Assembly (NCBI GenBank): GCA_020632795.1
Contig: JACKEV010000007.1
Location: 124,001-188,000 of the forward strand
Direction of reading: 5' to 3'
Source: Alphaproteobacteria bacterium
GTDB taxonomy: Bacteria; Myxococcota_A; UBA796; CAJQPC01
DNA: 64,000 bases
Part shown: piece by piece, positions 34,063 through 45,503 of the stretch
Layout of the letters: each line of letters starts with the position of its first letter
Position numbering within the stretch: the stretch's first letter is position 1
Program-made: the position numbers and the translations under genes
The notes under the pieces: generated by a model
Told to the model about the DNA's origin: nothing
Seen by the model: only the letters and a program-made list of their open reading frames with translations
Database searches by the model: none

Positions 34063-35483
34063 TGCGCGCCTCACTTCGGGGCTTCCTCCTCGCCCTCGCT
34101 CTGCTGCTGCTCGCGGCCCTGCCCGGCGCTCTGCGCGCCGACGAGGACAACGTGCGCGACGTCGTGGTCGTCGTCCGCAAGCAGGTCGCCGTCGAGATCC
34201 CCTACCGCTTCGGCAACGTCGCGCTGGGCGCGGACATCGTCAAGGTGGTGCCCCTGCGCGACAGCCAGCAGCTCCTGCTCTCCGGCCGGGTCGAGGGCAC
34301 CACCAACCTGATGATCTACGACACCCGCGGCGTGCTGCGCGACGAGCTGGACGTCACCGTCATCCCCGCCAACCTGGACCGGGTGATGAGCAGCGTTCAG
34401 GCCCTGTTGGACGACGTCGAGGGGCTGTCCTTCAAGATCATCAACGATCGCGTCTACATCCAGGGTGAGGTCTCCCTGGACGAGGAGCTGAGCCGGGTCC
34501 AGGAGCTGGCCGACCGCGAGCCCCTGGTCGAGTCCATGGTCACCCTCTCCCCGGTGGCCCAGCGCCTCATCGCCGGCCTCATCGAGCAGGAGATCGACGA
34601 GCCCGGCATCCACGCCCGCCTGGTCAACAACCGCATCATCCTGGAGGGCGTGGCCCACTCCGAGGCCCAGATGGCCCGCGCCGAGGCCATCGCCCGCGCC
34701 TACTACCCCGACGTGGTCAACGTGCTCGACCTGCGCGAGGTCGAGCGCATCCCCGGCCGCGCCCGCACCCTGGTCGTGGTCGTCCACTTCGTGGAGCTGG
34801 CCAAGAGCCTCACCCACTCCTGGGGCATCGAGTGGACGCCGCTGGCCCTGGATGACGCCGAGGCCTTCTTCCAGCGGGACTACGGCGCCGACGGCTGGGC
34901 AGCGGCCACCGGCTACGCCACCGCCACGGTCTCCGCCTTCCTGCCCCGCCTCGACCAGGCCCGCAGCAGCGGCTACGCCCGCGTGCTGGAGAACCCCACC
35001 GTCTCGGTCAAGAGCGGCGACACCGCCACCATCTTCGCGGGGGCCGAGTACCCCTTCCTGGTCAACCAGGGCCTCTCCAACACCATCGAGTTCAAGGACA
35101 TCGGCATCAAGCTGGACGTGACCCCCTACGCCCACGGCAACAACGTCGACATGGACATCGGCGTCACGGTCACCTCCCTGGGGGAGATCGCCCCCAACGG
35201 CTACCAGTCCATCAACAAGTCCGAGCTGTCCACCAGCCAGTTCTGCCGGGCCGGCGAGAGCATCGTCATCGGGGGCCTCCAGCGCATCCAGGACTCGGTG
35301 GACTACAACCGGGTGCCCTACGACGCCCCCGAGGGCGGGGTGTTCACGCTCTACCGCAACAAGTCCTACAAGAAGGCCAAGAGCCAGTTCCTCATCTTCC
35401 TGACCCCGCAGATCCACGAGTCCAGCTCCAGCGCCAACCGCGAGATCAAGGACCAGTTCCACCTCGACGAGGTCCGGCAGTAG
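34062..35483 (+). CDS. cpaC: Flp/Tad pilus secretin CpaC (RcpA)
   Basis: A 473-residue outer-membrane secretin: signal peptide (MRASLRGFLLALALLLLAALPGALRA), N-terminal pilus-domain (IPYRFGNVALGADIVKVVPL), BON-like repeats (SFKIINDRVYIQGEV, HARLVNNRIILEGVA), and the secretin core with ARVLENPTVSVKSGDTATIFAG, GIKLDVTPY and CRAGESIVIGGLQR. It forms the pore for the pilus. Coupled to cpaB and followed after one base by the ATPase gene. Confidence 0.93.
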   Translation: MRASLRGFLLALALLLLAALPGALRADEDNVRDVVVVVRKQVAVEIPYRFGNVALGADIVKVVPLRDSQQLLLSGRVEGTTNLMIYDTRGVLRDELDVTVIPANLDRVMSSVQALLDDVEGLSFKIINDRVYIQGEVSLDEELSRVQELADREPLVESMVTLSPVAQRLIAGLIEQEIDEPGIHARLVNNRIILEGVAHSEAQMARAEAIARAYYPDVVNVLDLREVERIPGRARTLVVVVHFVELAKSLTHSWGIEWTPLALDDAEAFFQRDYGADGWAAATGYATATVSAFLPRLDQARSSGYARVLENPTVSVKSGDTATIFAGAEYPFLVNQGLSNTIEFKDIGIKLDVTPYAHGNNVDMDIGVTVTSLGEIAPNGYQSINKSELSTSQFCRAGESIVIGGLQRIQDSVDYNRVPYDAPEGGVFTLYRNKSYKKAKSQFLIFLTPQIHESSSSANREIKDQFHLDEVRQ

Positions 35484-35484
35484 C

Positions 35485-37674
35485 GTGGCAGACCCCGTCC
35501 GCATCGTCGCCGTCACCGGGGCCCGAGACGGGGTGGGGCGCACGACCTTCGCGGTGAACGCGGCCCTGTCCCTGCTCAAGGAGACCCGGGGGCGGGTGCT
35601 GCTCGTCGACCTCGACCGGGAGAGCTGCGGGGACTGCGCCTCGCTGCTGGGCATGGGCCCCACCAAGACCCTCGCCGACTTCGTCCCCTACGCCGACCAG
35701 CTCACCGCCGCCCAGCTCCGGCCCTACATCTCCTCCCACCCCGCCGGCATGGGGGTCCTGCCCCTGGCGCCCGAGCCGGGGGCCGACCTCGACCCGGCGG
35801 CGGTCGGCAAGCTGCTCGACCTGCTGCGGCCCCTGTGCGACTACGTCGTGGTGGACGCCGGGGTGTGGGTCAACGACCTCTCCGTGCAGGCGTTCGAGCG
35901 GGCCGCCGCGCTGTTCGTGCTGACCACCGCCGACCTGGCCGTGCTCAACCACTCCCGGCGCTTCCTGGACCAGCTCCAGGCCCTCCAGTTCCCCCGCGAG
36001 CAGGTCAAGGTGCTGCTCAACGCCTACGACCCCGCCTGCGGCGTGCCTCTGGACCTCGTCACCCGCAAGCTCGGCCGCAAGGTCATGGTCACCCTGGGCG
36101 ACGCCGTGGAGGAGACCCGCCGCGCCGCGCTCTCCGGCAAGCCCTTCGTGCTGGCCCAGCCCCGCGCCCGCATCTCGCGCACCTACGACGAGCTGATGCG
36201 CAAGCTGGTGGAGCTGGGCACCCTCGACCAGCTCGCCCAGCGCGCCGGCCCCACCGGCCGCGTCGGCCTGGGCGGGGGCCGGGGCATCGTGGGCGTGCTC
36301 GACGACAGCGCGATGGCCGAGATCGAGTCCTTCCGCAAGCAGCGCGGGTCCAAGGCCAGCGCCGCCGACCAGCTCGACGCCCGCAGCGCCACCAAGATGC
36401 TCATCCACAAGCGGCTGCTGGAGGTCATGGACCTCAAGTCCCTGGACGCCGAGGCCGACGCCGACGAGGCCCTGCGCCGCCGCGTCTTCGAGGCCGCCGC
36501 CCGCATCCTGGACGAGGTCGGCGGCCACATCACCGACCGCGCCGCGCGCCAGGCCGTGGTCAAGGAGGTCGTGGACGAGGCCCTCGGCCTGGGCCCCCTG
36601 GAGGACCTGCTCGCCGACGACCGGGTCACCGAGGTCATGGTCAACCGCCGCGACCAGATCTACGTCGAGATCGAGGGCCGCCTGCGCCCCACCCCCGCCA
36701 CCTTCACCGACGACGCCCAGCTCCTCGCGGTCATCGAGCGCATCGTCGCCCCCATCGGCCGCCGCATCGACGAGAAGTCCCCGATGGTCGACGCCCGGCT
36801 GCCCGACGGCTCCCGGGTCAACGCGGTCATCCCGCCCCTGTCCATCGACGGCCCCGCGATCACCATCCGCAAGTTCTCCCGCGAGCCCTTCACCGTCGAC
36901 GACCTCGTCCGCTTCGACACGCTGACCGCCGAGATGGCCGACTTCCTGCGCGCCTGCGTGCAGGCCCGCCTCAACATCCTCATCTCCGGCGGCACCGGCT
37001 CCGGCAAGACCACCCTGCTCAACGTGCTCAGCTCCTTCATCCCCGACGACGAGCGCATCCTGACGGTCGAGGACTCCGCCGAGCTGAAGCTCACCCAGCC
37101 CCACGTCCTGCGCCTGGAGACCCGCCCCCCCAACATCGAGGGCGTCGGCGCGATCACCATCCGCGACCTCGTGCGCAACACCCTGCGCATGCGCCCCGAC
37201 CGCATCGTGGTCGGGGAGTGCCGCGGGGCCGAGGCCGTGGACATGCTCCAGGCCATGAACACCGGCCACGACGGCTCGCTGACCACCATCCACTCGAACT
37301 CCCCCCGCGACGGCCTGCGCCGCCTGGAGACCCTGGTGATGTTCGCCGGGCTGGAGCTGCCCTCCCGGGCCATCCGGGAGCAGATCGCCTCGGCGGTGCA
37401 CGTGGTCGTGCAGCAGGCCCGCCTCTCCGACGGCTCCCGCAAGATCACCCAGATCTCCGAGATCACGGGCATGGAGGGCGCCGCCATCACCCTCCAGGAC
37501 ATCTTCGAGTTCCGCCAGGAGGGGGTGAGCGACGGCAAGGTCCAGGGCCGCTTCATCTCCACCGGCTTCGTGCCCCGCTTCGTCCATGACCTCGACGCGC
37601 GGGGCATCGCCCTGCCCCAGGGCATCTTCGCGGAGTCCCCCTCCCGCGCGCCCATCCCCCGGGGGCGGCGGTGA
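35485..37674 (+). CDS. cpaF: CpaE-CpaF fusion: ParA-like domain joined to Tad pilus secretion ATPase
   Basis: 729 residues, far longer than CpaF/TadA alone (about 450). The N-terminal about 240 residues are a CpaE/TadZ-like ParA domain. Its deviant Walker A is TGARDGVGRTT (residues 11-21), with Arg in place of the usual Lys, then LLVDLDRE and DYVVVDAGVWVND. A linker of about 50 residues leads to the type II/IV secretion ATPase: LADDRVTEVMVNRRDQIYVE, Walker A SGGTGSGKTT (Lys508), ILTVEDSAELKL, VRNTLRMRPDRIVVGECRGAE and NTGHDGSLTTIHSNSP. In most Tad systems cpaE and cpaF are separate genes. GTG start; its stop overlaps the next start by 4 bases. Confidence 0.92.
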   Translation: MADPVRIVAVTGARDGVGRTTFAVNAALSLLKETRGRVLLVDLDRESCGDCASLLGMGPTKTLADFVPYADQLTAAQLRPYISSHPAGMGVLPLAPEPGADLDPAAVGKLLDLLRPLCDYVVVDAGVWVNDLSVQAFERAAALFVLTTADLAVLNHSRRFLDQLQALQFPREQVKVLLNAYDPACGVPLDLVTRKLGRKVMVTLGDAVEETRRAALSGKPFVLAQPRARISRTYDELMRKLVELGTLDQLAQRAGPTGRVGLGGGRGIVGVLDDSAMAEIESFRKQRGSKASAADQLDARSATKMLIHKRLLEVMDLKSLDAEADADEALRRRVFEAAARILDEVGGHITDRAARQAVVKEVVDEALGLGPLEDLLADDRVTEVMVNRRDQIYVEIEGRLRPTPATFTDDAQLLAVIERIVAPIGRRIDEKSPMVDARLPDGSRVNAVIPPLSIDGPAITIRKFSREPFTVDDLVRFDTLTAEMADFLRACVQARLNILISGGTGSGKTTLLNVLSSFIPDDERILTVEDSAELKLTQPHVLRLETRPPNIEGVGAITIRDLVRNTLRMRPDRIVVGECRGAEAVDMLQAMNTGHDGSLTTIHSNSPRDGLRRLETLVMFAGLELPSRAIREQIASAVHVVVQQARLSDGSRKITQISEITGMEGAAITLQDIFEFRQEGVSDGKVQGRFISTGFVPRFVHDLDARGIALPQGIFAESPSRAPIPRGRR

Positions 37675-38615
37675 CCGAGCTTGTGTCCTACGCCCCGCCC
37701 TGGTGGGACTGGCTGACCCTGGTGCGCCTGGGGGCGCTGGCCCTGATGGTGCTGGCCTGGGCCGGGGTGGGCTTCCTGGCCAGCCCCTGGCTCGCCGAGC
37801 GCTTCCACGAGGCCAGCAAGGGCTACGTGGACTGGATGGTGGTGACCTTCGACAAGATGTTCCTGACCGTCGCCCCCCAGACCTGCAGCAGCGCCATCAT
37901 CATCTCGACCCTGGCCTTCTTCCTGCTGGGGCTGGGGCTCACCGCCGGCCTGCCCGACGGCACCGGCTTCCAGGTCGCCCGCTTCGTGTTCGCCGGGCTC
38001 CTGGCGGTGGGGCCGGGCCTGCCCACCGGCTACCGCTTCCCCCGCTTCGTCACCGAGCAGCTCTGGCAGCGCCGGATCAACCAGTTCGGAGACCAGCTCC
38101 TCGACGCCCTCAACTATATGTCCAACGGGCTCAAGTCCGGGCTCTCCCTGGTCCAGTGCATGGACATGGTGCGCGCCGAGCTGCCCGCCCCGGTCAACCA
38201 GGAGTTCGGGCTGGTCATGTCCGAGCAGCGCCTGGGGGTGCCCCTGGAGGACGCCCTGGTCCGCATGGAGGAGCGGCTGGGCACCGAGGACCTCCAGATC
38301 GTGGTGACCTCGATCCTCATCCTGCGGCAGTCGGGCGGCAACCTCTCCGAGACCTTCGACACCATCGCCACCACCATTCGGGAGCGCCGCAAGGTCCAGG
38401 GCCGCATCCGCACCCTGACCGCCCAGGGGGTCTCCCAGGGGGTCATCATCGTGGCGATGCCCTTCGTGCTGGGCTTCGTGCTGTGGCTGCTGGACCCCGA
38501 GCTGATGTCCCGGATGTGGACCACGGCGCTCGGCTGGGGCATGCTCGCCGTCATGCTGGGCCTGCAGGGGCTGGGCGCCTTCCTCATCAAGCGGATCGTG
38601 ACGATCCGCGTCTGA
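37671..38615 (+). CDS. Tad pilus inner-membrane platform protein TadB/TadC-like
   Basis: A 314-residue membrane protein of the type II secretion system F family. The cytoplasmic T2SSF domain reads FGDQLLDALNYMSNGLKSGLSLVQCMDMVRAELP, NQEFGLVMSEQRLGVPLEDALVRM and ILRQSGGNLSETFDTIATTIRERRKVQGRIRTLTAQGV, flanked by four or so membrane helices. It forms the platform for the ATPase. Usually both TadB and TadC occur; only one is seen here. GTG start overlapping the ATPase stop. Confidence 0.9.
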   Translation: MTELVSYAPPWWDWLTLVRLGALALMVLAWAGVGFLASPWLAERFHEASKGYVDWMVVTFDKMFLTVAPQTCSSAIIISTLAFFLLGLGLTAGLPDGTGFQVARFVFAGLLAVGPGLPTGYRFPRFVTEQLWQRRINQFGDQLLDALNYMSNGLKSGLSLVQCMDMVRAELPAPVNQEFGLVMSEQRLGVPLEDALVRMEERLGTEDLQIVVTSILILRQSGGNLSETFDTIATTIRERRKVQGRIRTLTAQGVSQGVIIVAMPFVLGFVLWLLDPELMSRMWTTALGWGMLAVMLGLQGLGAFLIKRIVTIRV

Positions 38616-38681
38616 CCCCCCTCCATTGGGGGACCGGCGCCCGATTCCCTGGATCGGCCTCATCCCGCAGAGGAGAGGTCC

Positions 38682-39215
38682 ATGTCCAGCCGCTCGCTCC
38701 CCGCCCTCCGCGCCATCGGCTTCGACGAGACGATCTCGGTGCCCCGCGCTGCGGTGCTGCGTCGCGCCTACCTGCACCACGAGGCGGCGGTCATCGGCAT
38801 GGGTTGGCTGTGGGTGATCGCCGGGGCCCTGGGCCTGGGGGGCGCGCTGGGCCTCACCGGCCTGCACAGCCTCCGGGACCTGCCCGTCAACGCGGCGTTC
38901 CTGGTGCTGCTCGCCGGGGTCTCGGTGGGCAAGATGGTCGTGGGCGTGATGCTCACCGACCTCGACCCCCGGGCCCACCGGCCCGCGCTGGTCGTCGCGG
39001 CGCTCTCGCTGCCGCTGCCCCACGGCCTGCTGCCGGCGGCGACGATGCTCTACCTGGGCCTCTGCCTCAAGGGCCGCATGGTGCTCTCCCCGCTGTACCA
39101 GAAGATCCGCCGGGAGTCCGAGGCTGTCACCACGCCGCTGTCCCCGGTGCCCTGGGCCCTGGCCTGCCTCAGCCTGCCCATCCTGGTGGGCTGGACGCTG
39201 ATGGCGCTGGGTTGA
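38682..39215 (+). CDS. Multi-pass membrane protein of unknown function
   Basis: A 177-residue protein with about four hydrophobic segments (AVIGMGWLWVIAGALGLGGAL, AFLVLLAGVSVGKMVVGVML, ALVVAALSLPLPHGLLPAATM, ALACLSLPILVGWTLMAL). No family recognised. The ribosome site GAGGAGAGG just before the ATG at 38682 is strong. It is 66 bases after the TadB-like gene and may be a pilus accessory or an independent gene. Confidence 0.6.
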   Translation: MSSRSLPALRAIGFDETISVPRAAVLRRAYLHHEAAVIGMGWLWVIAGALGLGGALGLTGLHSLRDLPVNAAFLVLLAGVSVGKMVVGVMLTDLDPRAHRPALVVAALSLPLPHGLLPAATMLYLGLCLKGRMVLSPLYQKIRRESEAVTTPLSPVPWALACLSLPILVGWTLMALG

Positions 39216-39217
39216 TC

Positions 39218-39243
39218 AGCCCGCCAGGTCAGCCCGCCAGGTC
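39218..39243. repeat. 13-bp direct repeat at the end of the FAD-subunit gene
   Basis: CAGCCCGCCAGGT is present twice back to back (39218-39230, 39231-39243); one copy includes the stop codon of the gene on the minus strand. Likely a slippage duplication; no function suggested. Confidence 0.5.
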
Positions 39244-40233
39244 AGCCAGCGCCCGCCGGGCCATGATCCCGGCCATCGCCCGTCGCCAGGCCACGTCCCC
39301 GGCCACGGAGCTCTGCGGCCGGGTCTGCTGGTTGACCAGGTCGCCGATGGCCTCGATGGCCGCGCTGTTCAGGGGCTTGTGGAGGAAGGCCTCCAGCTTG
39401 CGCACCGGCTTGGGCTGGGGGTTGATCGCCCCCACCACGATCTGCAGGTCGATCGGGGCGTCGCCGTCCCAGCGGCCGGTCACCGCCACGCCCACCTGGG
39501 GGAAGTCGATGGACCCGCGCACCCGCAGCTTGCGGTAGGCGCCCCGGAAGCCGGCGCCCGGTCGGGGGATGCGCACCTGGGTGAGCAGCTCGCCAGGGGT
39601 GAGCTTGAGGTGGTCGAAGCCGTTGAACTGGTAGAGGTCCCTCAAGGACAGCTCCCGCTCCCCCTCAGGGCCGAGCAGGCGGATGGAGGCGTCCAGGGCC
39701 AGCAGCACCGGCACACAGTCGCTGGACTGGGCGGCCACGCAGGTCTTGGGGCCGCCGATGACGTGGCACCAGTCGCCCTCCTTCTTGAGGCAGTAACCCA
39801 GGGCCTCGCGCCAGAACGCGGTCTGGTTGTAGAACAGGCAGCGGGTGTCCAGCAGGACGTTGCCGCCGATCGTTCCCATGCGCCGGAGCTGCGGCCCGGC
39901 CACTCGCCCGGCGGCCTGGGCCAGGGGCGGTAGAGCCCGCTGGACGAGGGGATCCTCGGCGACGCGGTGCAGGGTCACGCCGCCGTCGAGCACGATGACA
40001 TCGCCCTCATCGCGGATCTCCGCGCGGGGCAGCCCCCCCAGGCCCACGAGGTGCCTGGGCGTGAACAGCCGGTGCTTGATGTTGGGCAGCAGGTCGGTCC
40101 CGCCCGCGATGTACATCGCCGACCAGACCGCGTCCTTGCCGCGCCCCGCGCAGCCGCCCAGCGCGTGGAACAGGGTGACCGCCTCGTCCGCCGAGCGGGC
40201 GTGGTGGTAGCGGAACTCGGGCATGCGCAGCAT
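39229..40233 (-). CDS. hcrB: 4-hydroxybenzoyl-CoA reductase-like FAD/[4Fe-4S] subunit
   Basis: A 334-residue FAD-binding subunit of the xanthine dehydrogenase family. YIAGGTDLLPNIKH and GTIGGNVLLDTRC bind FAD. The loop RCLFYNQTAFWREALGYCLKKEG...CHVIGGPKTCVAA..SDC has four Cys. This cluster is the hallmark of the beta subunit of 4-hydroxybenzoyl-CoA reductase, which reductively removes the hydroxyl group in anaerobic aromatic degradation. Directly downstream of the fused Mo/[2Fe-2S] gene, 8 bases apart. Function rests on that Cys loop. Confidence 0.85.
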   Translation of the reverse strand: MLRMPEFRYHHARSADEAVTLFHALGGCAGRGKDAVWSAMYIAGGTDLLPNIKHRLFTPRHLVGLGGLPRAEIRDEGDVIVLDGGVTLHRVAEDPLVQRALPPLAQAAGRVAGPQLRRMGTIGGNVLLDTRCLFYNQTAFWREALGYCLKKEGDWCHVIGGPKTCVAAQSSDCVPVLLALDASIRLLGPEGERELSLRDLYQFNGFDHLKLTPGELLTQVRIPRPGAGFRGAYRKLRVRGSIDFPQVGVAVTGRWDGDAPIDLQIVVGAINPQPKPVRKLEAFLHKPLNSAAIEAIGDLVNQQTRPQSSVAGDVAWRRAMAGIMARRALADLAG

Positions 40234-40241
40234 GGCGGCTC

Positions 40242-43055
<2,814 letters not shown>

Positions 43056-43064
43056 TGGCGGGCT

Positions 43065-43096
43065 CCCTGGGACCGGGTTTTAACCCGATCCCAGGG
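43065..43096. promoter_or_regulatory. Long palindrome 9 bases before the hcr start
   Basis: CCCTGGGACCGGGTT and AACCCGATCCCAGGG form 15-base arms with one mismatch around TT. The position, just ahead of the minus-strand start at 43055, fits an operator for a dimeric regulator of aromatic degradation, or a hairpin masking translation. Confidence 0.55.
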
Positions 43097-43101
43097 GCCC
43101 T

Positions 43102-43125
43102 GGTCAGCCTCTCCCCTTGCTGACC
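43102..43125. terminator. Hairpin downstream of the subtilase gene
   Basis: GGTCAGC (43102-43108) and GCTGACC (43119-43125) form a perfect 7-base stem with a 10-base loop, 24 bases past the subtilase stop on the minus strand. No T-run follows, so termination is only suggested. Confidence 0.35.
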
Positions 43126-43148
43126 TTGAAACCAATGATGGAAAAGAC

Positions 43149-45503
43149 TCACTGCGTAAGGGTGGTGAGCAGCGCGGGGCTGCCCGACCGGGCGTCCGAG
43201 CCCTGGGTCGCGAAGGAGGTGAGGCCCGCCGCCCTCAGGATCGACGCGCCGCCATATGCGTTCTCCTCGACCCAGCCGCCTGACGCGAGGCGATTGTCGA
43301 GCGCGTAGCCGCTGAGGTCGCAGTCCACGCAGCTCCCGTCGTCCAGACGCAGAACGTTTCCGGAGAAGCTGAGCGTGTCGGTGGTGAGGCCCGAACCCGT
43401 CAGGGTGTAGAGATCATGTGCTGCGAAGCGCAGGCTCAGAGTATCCGTCGTGAGGCCCGATGCATCCAAGCAGAAAAAGGAGAGATCGGCGAAGCTGAGC
43501 GTATCGGTGGTGAGGCCCGATGCGCGAAGTTGCAGCCTGGAGAAGGCGATCAGCGAGAGGGTGTCGGTCGTGAGCCCCGACGCGCTGAGGTCGATCTCCA
43601 CGGTGTCTTCGTCGGTCACGTCGTCGAGCACGGCGGGCGTCAGCAGCACCGCCTGGGGGCGGGTCGCCACGCGGACGCCCTCCTCCACCAGGAAGTACGA
43701 CGCCGACACCCTGCCCAGCACGCCATCGACCTCGTCGTCCCAGGCCCACAGGAGCACGGCGTCGTCCAGCAGGGCCTCGTCGTCCAGGGCCTCGGCGAAC
43801 GCCACCAGCCCGTCCCGGACCCGGCTGGCGGGCATCACGGGCTGGAGGGTGTGCTCCCGACGGTTCTCGACGGCGTCGACGGTGAACCACCAGCCCAGCG
43901 CGGCCGCGTCGCCGTCTGCGCCGGTCAGGTCGACCGCGTCGCCGGTCACCACGCACTCGCCAGCGCCGCGGAGCCGGCAGCTCTCCACCGTGACGCCGTC
44001 GGCGCCGTGGATGGAGACCCGGACCTCCTTGAGGCGGCTGGTGTCGGGGTTGCCCTGCTCGTCCACGACGGACACCACCGCGGCGGGGCGCGCCTGGGTC
44101 GTGCTGACGGGGTCGAGGTAGGGCATGACCATCGCGTAGAGGTGGTCGGAGGTGCAGCAGTTGGGGTGGCCCACCTGACGGGTCGCGCCGTCGACGTCCA
44201 GGCCCACCAGGTCCTCGGCGGGCACCCCGCGCCCTCCGTCCCGCACGCCCTGGCCGCCCCGCTGGAGGGCCGTGCGGACCTCCGCAGGCTCGGTGAGCCC
44301 GGCGTCGAGCAGGTGCAGGGTGGCGGCGGTGGCCAGAGCGGTCGCCTGGCTGCTGCCGGCCTGGAACCACAGCCCGGTCTCGCCAGGGGCGCCCGCGGCG
44401 AAGCTCTCGGCCAGCAGGCCGTCCGCGTAGCCGTCGCCGTCGGCGTCGTCGTCCACGCGACCGCCTGGGGCGACCAGGGTCAGCGCCGGTCCGAGGTTGG
44501 TGTAGTCTGCGATCTCCAGGCGCCCGCGGCTGTCGAGCCAGGAGGCGCCGACGCCGAGCACCAGGGGGCTGGCGGCGGGCCAGGTCGCCTGGTCCAGGCC
44601 GGCGTTGCCCGCCGCCGCGAGCACGGGGATGTCAGCGTTCCAGGCGGCCTCCAGGGCGACCTGCATCGCCTCGGAGGGCACGTAGTCCGCGGAGAAGCTC
44701 AGGCTGAGGTTGATGACGTCCGCGCCGTTGTCCACCGCGTGGTGGATGGCGTCGACGAGGTCGGCCTCGGTCCCGGCGGCGTCCGCGTCGAGCACCTTGA
44801 GCGGCATGATCGTCGCCAGCGGCGCGACCCCCAGGATGTCCCCGGTGGACGCGATCAGGCTGGTGATGTGGGTGCCGTGGCCGTTGTCGTCGTTGGCGTG
44901 TCTGTCCCCGTTGACGAAGTCGTAGGGGGACACGAACGCCGAGCCGGACAGGGTCCGTGCCGCGACGTAGTCCAGCCCGCCCTCGCTGTGGTCCTCGTAG
45001 GCGACGCCGGTGTCGATCACGGCGACGGTGTACGCGGAGAAGTCCCAGGTCTCGGCGTCCGCGGCGTCCACGCCGGCGGCGTCCAGGTGCCACTGGTAGC
45101 TGGCGTAGGCCGCGGTGGCGCCCGGCCGCCGGGCTCCCTCAATCCGCGCGCTGGGCTGGACCCGCGCGGTGCGGGGGTCAGCGGCCAGGGCGGCGAGGAA
45201 GTCCTCGGCGGTCAGGCCAGGCGGCACCGGCACGGGGGCGTAGCCGCTGGGCCCGGCGGCCCGACGCGGCTGGACCCCGAAGGGCGTCACCAGCTCGGCG
45301 ACGTCGACGCCCGGGATCGGGGCGACCATGACCTCGGCGAGGTGTTCAACGGAGCCCCACGCAGCGTTCACGACAGGCGAGGCAGAAACAGAAGGCCCTT
45401 CTTCCTGTGGGACCGTCGGCTTCAGGAGGAGACCCGCGATTCCTGCGGCGCACATCCCCCCACCGACGAGCCCCACGAGGGCGCGCGTCCAGGGTGCAGT
45501 CAT
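43149..45503 (-). CDS. Subtilisin-like S8 serine protease with C-terminal SGLTTDTLS repeats
   Basis: 784 residues. An N-terminal membrane/signal segment (ALVGLVGGGMCAAGIAGLLL) is followed by a propeptide-like part, then the S8 domain: Asp164 in VAVIDTGVA, His209 in DNGHGTHI and Ser385 in AGSSQATALA. The triad is complete, though GSSQATA replaces the usual GTSMATP. A beta-rich region (about 460-630) follows. Residues about 639-708 carry four copies of [SARDT]xSGLTTDTLS[LF] spaced about 20 residues apart, then a Cys pair CVDC. The repeats are unknown to me. Preceded by an AT-rich gap likely to hold its promoter. Confidence 0.87.
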   Translation of the reverse strand: MTAPWTRALVGLVGGGMCAAGIAGLLLKPTVPQEEGPSVSASPVVNAAWGSVEHLAEVMVAPIPGVDVAELVTPFGVQPRRAAGPSGYAPVPVPPGLTAEDFLAALAADPRTARVQPSARIEGARRPGATAAYASYQWHLDAAGVDAADAETWDFSAYTVAVIDTGVAYEDHSEGGLDYVAARTLSGSAFVSPYDFVNGDRHANDDNGHGTHITSLIASTGDILGVAPLATIMPLKVLDADAAGTEADLVDAIHHAVDNGADVINLSLSFSADYVPSEAMQVALEAAWNADIPVLAAAGNAGLDQATWPAASPLVLGVGASWLDSRGRLEIADYTNLGPALTLVAPGGRVDDDADGDGYADGLLAESFAAGAPGETGLWFQAGSSQATALATAATLHLLDAGLTEPAEVRTALQRGGQGVRDGGRGVPAEDLVGLDVDGATRQVGHPNCCTSDHLYAMVMPYLDPVSTTQARPAAVVSVVDEQGNPDTSRLKEVRVSIHGADGVTVESCRLRGAGECVVTGDAVDLTGADGDAAALGWWFTVDAVENRREHTLQPVMPASRVRDGLVAFAEALDDEALLDDAVLLWAWDDEVDGVLGRVSASYFLVEEGVRVATRPQAVLLTPAVLDDVTDEDTVEIDLSASGLTTDTLSLIAFSRLQLRASGLTTDTLSFADLSFFCLDASGLTTDTLSLRFAAHDLYTLTGSGLTTDTLSFSGNVLRLDDGSCVDCDLSGYALDNRLASGGWVEENAYGGASILRAAGLTSFATQGSDARSGSPALLTTLTQ
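43371..43590 (-). repeat. Four in-frame repeats in the subtilase gene, unit about 60-67 bases
   Basis: The core CGGTGGTGAGGCCCGA-like sequence recurs near 43378, 43445, 43504 and 43564, encoding SGLTTDTLS each time. The core is well conserved in DNA, while the spacers between cores are not, so selection or recent duplication acts on the core. Confidence 0.8.

Noticed and set aside
39218..39243. 13-base direct repeat as an attachment site
   Set aside because: Too short, adjacent copies and no integrase gene; better explained by replication slippage.
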